From positions 1 through 15,742 of the forward strand of contig JAESSR010000183.1 of the NCBI GenBank assembly GCA_016764015.1: a DNA stretch of 15,742 nucleotides, in the 5' to 3' direction. Positions within the stretch are counted from its first letter, which is position 1; the number at the start of each line of letters is the position of its first letter. Of the stretch, positions 14,421 through 15,742 are shown piece by piece. The notes beneath the pieces were generated by a model. It saw only the letters and a list, made by a program, of their open reading frames with translations, did not search any database and had not been told where the DNA came from. Source of the stretch: Phycisphaerales bacterium. GTDB taxonomy: Bacteria > Planctomycetota > Phycisphaerae > Phycisphaerales > UBA1924. Made by a program: the position numbers and the translations under genes.

Positions 14421-15521
14421 ATGCTAAACCTATCAACACTCAATCTCGCATCCTCCAACCTTGGCGGCTGGTTCCACGACCTCTCCCCATTCTTAGTCAA
14501 GTTCACCCCATCCTTCGGCATCCGCTACTACGGGCTCTCCTACGCCCTCGGGTTCACATTCGCATTCCTCTTCCTCCGATTCCTCTCCAAACGCAACGCA
14601 ACCCTCATCCCATACGATCGCATCGGCGACGCCATGATGTACCTCATCGTCGGCACCCTCATCGGCGGCCGCCTCTTCTATGTCATCGGATACGAACCAT
14701 CGCTCTTGCTCGATTTCTCAAACTCCGCGCCGTGGTGGGGAGTCCTCGCAATAAACAACGGCGGCATGGCATCCCACGGCGGCATCATCGGATGCGCACT
14801 CGCTGCCTGGCGCATATCCCGAGGTTTTAAGACCGAATCAGGCAAAATCGAAGGCCGATGTTCCCCATTGCACATCTTCGACACCGCAGTCCTCATCGCA
14901 CCTTTCGGCTTATTCTTCGGCAGAATCGCCAACTTCATCAACGGCGAACTCCTCGGCGCCATCGTCGCCAACCCCGGAGAAAAGGCACCCTGGTGGTCAG
15001 TCCGGTATCCACAAGAAATCACATCCCTCACAGATTCACAACTCGCCCAAACCCCCGAGCAAATGAACCAAATCATCCAGCTCTCGATGATGCACATGCT
15101 CCCCAACGAGCAAGACTGGTTCCTCGGCTACAACCGAATCCTCGATCTCATCCAACGCGGCGATGCTGGGTTAAAAGCACAGCTCGAACCCCTCATCGCA
15201 GCACGATACCCCACCCAACTCTTCCAAGCCGGGCTCGATGGCCTACTCGTGTTAGTCGTCGTCTGGATCATCGCCATGAAACCACGCAAGCCCGGGCTCA
15301 TCGCCGGTTGCTTCGCCATCACCTACGCCCTGGGCCGAATCCCCATGGACCTCATCCGCCTCCCCGACGCCGGCGTCTCCCAGTTCGGCCCCCTCACCCG
15401 AGGCCAAACCTACTCCGCGATCACGCTGATTGTTGGTATCGCGTTGGTTGTTTATGCACTGCGGTCGTCAGCCGACAAACTCGGTGGGTGGGTGAACAAG
15501 GAGCTAGTCATTGAAGAATAA
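14421..15521 (+). CDS. lgt: Prolipoprotein diacylglyceryl transferase
   Basis: This inner-membrane enzyme transfers diacylglycerol from phosphatidylglycerol to the lipobox cysteine of prolipoproteins. The ATG at 14421 is preferred to a TTG at 14400 that lies inside tatD, and AAGAGAG lies just upstream. The 366-residue product has several membrane helices, the GGMASHGGIIG loop (114-124, His119), the signature FGRIANFINGELLG (166-179, with Arg168, Asn171, Asn174 and Glu176), RYPTQLFQAGLDG (262-274) and GRIPMDLIRLPDAG (305-318). It exceeds E. coli Lgt (291 residues). The surplus is partly a polar segment of about 60 residues (200-261) between YPQEI and RYPTQLF. Asp310 sits where E. coli has Glu243, a residue reported as important. 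A lipoprotein gene starts inside the last 11 nt. Confidence 0.95.
   Translation: MLNLSTLNLASSNLGGWFHDLSPFLVKFTPSFGIRYYGLSYALGFTFAFLFLRFLSKRNATLIPYDRIGDAMMYLIVGTLIGGRLFYVIGYEPSLLLDFSNSAPWWGVLAINNGGMASHGGIIGCALAAWRISRGFKTESGKIEGRCSPLHIFDTAVLIAPFGLFFGRIANFINGELLGAIVANPGEKAPWWSVRYPQEITSLTDSQLAQTPEQMNQIIQLSMMHMLPNEQDWFLGYNRILDLIQRGDAGLKAQLEPLIAARYPTQLFQAGLDGLLVLVVVWIIAMKPRKPGLIAGCFAITYALGRIPMDLIRLPDAGVSQFGPLTRGQTYSAITLIVGIALVVYALRSSADKLGGWVNKELVIEE
15498..15503 (+). promoter_or_regulatory. Ribosome binding site for the right-edge lipoprotein
   Basis: AAGGAG lies within the end of lgt, 7 nt before a TTG at 15511. It decides the start of the following gene in favour of TTG over the ATG at 15535. 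Confidence 0.65.
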
Positions 15522-15742
15522 AAAGAATATATGCATGTGGCTCGCTGGGCTTTGTTGTTATTTCGGAGCATCAGGATGCTCGTTTTCGGGATATTTTCCT
15601 TCATCAGACACGCATTCACCTATAGATTTATCTGATGAAAGCCCGACAACTAGGCAGATTAGATACAGTACGACAATGGAAACGCTTGATATATACTATT
15701 CATGGCGAGCTCTTTCTGGGCGTAAAACAGATTCATGGAATG
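15511..15742 (+). CDS. Putative lipoprotein, partial (continues past right edge)
   Basis: An open frame of 77 codons reaches the window edge. The TTG start has AAGGAG 7 nt upstream and gives a classical lipoprotein signal: basic MKNKKN, a hydrophobic run to about residue 20, and a GASGC lipobox with Cys23 (Ala rather than Leu/Val at -3). The mature part begins SFSGYFPSSD and is polar; no domain is recognised in the visible 54 residues. The gene overlaps lgt by 11 nt, so the lipidating enzyme and a substrate-type protein are co-transcribed and probably translationally coupled. Composition differs from the upstream genes: 12 C and 16 G in 15541-15600, many A/T-ending codons. A later ATG at 15535 would lose the basic start. 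Function unknown. Confidence 0.65.
   Translation, partial: MKNKKNICMWLAGLCCYFGASGCSFSGYFPSSDTHSPIDLSDESPTTRQIRYSTTMETLDIYYSWRALSGRKTDSWN

Overview
The window looks like part of a Gram-negative-type bacterial chromosome, most plausibly a planctomycete (perhaps the Phycisphaerae side). This lineage call is inference. It rests on a small membrane protein carrying the CxYCGYxL...CPECG zinc ribbon common in that phylum, on long proteins with an outer-membrane efflux system and Lgt/lipoprotein functions, and on the mixed house-keeping and glycosyltransferase content. Genes are tightly packed, with 1-11 nt overlaps in most runs. No rRNA, tRNA, CRISPR, transposase or phage gene was seen.

Region 1 (1-5120) is a glycan-building cluster. 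Three minus-strand genes overlap head to tail: a CgeB-type glycosyltransferase (1988-4039), a GT4 glycosyltransferase (618-1991) and a partial GT4-like protein that runs off the left edge (1-624). A GT2 glycosyltransferase (4104-5120) is divergent from them across a 64-nt gap that holds a near-consensus promoter. Together they probably decorate a surface glycan or glycoprotein.

Region 2 (5199-6856) has an exported TraB/GumN-like protein whose TraB domain appears to be interrupted by a pseudopilin (GspG-like) C-terminal domain. This is the most unusual architecture in the window. It is followed by a two-TM zinc-ribbon protein.

Region 3 (12418 down to 6863, minus strand) is a complete tripartite export operon in the order outer-membrane efflux lipoprotein (TolC family), MacA/HlyD-like adaptor, LolD/MacB-like ATPase and MacB/FtsX-type permease, with every junction overlapping by 1-4 nt. 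ATPase and permease are separate polypeptides, unlike classical one-piece MacB.

Region 4 (12594-15742) holds nnrD (minus) divergent from a plus-strand run of tatD, lgt and a partial lipoprotein gene that begins inside the end of lgt and leaves the window on the right. Lgt is the enzyme that would lipidate both this lipoprotein and the efflux lipoprotein of region 3.

Across nearly the whole window the plus strand is richer in C than G whichever strand is coding, so plus-strand genes use C-ending codons and minus-strand genes use G-ending ones. This suggests the minus strand is the leading replication strand. The asymmetry disappears in the zinc-ribbon gene and in the right-edge lipoprotein gene, which are also more AT-rich. 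Several plus- and minus-strand genes lack a Shine-Dalgarno sequence but carry a -10-like box 6-8 nt before the ATG, which suggests leaderless transcripts.
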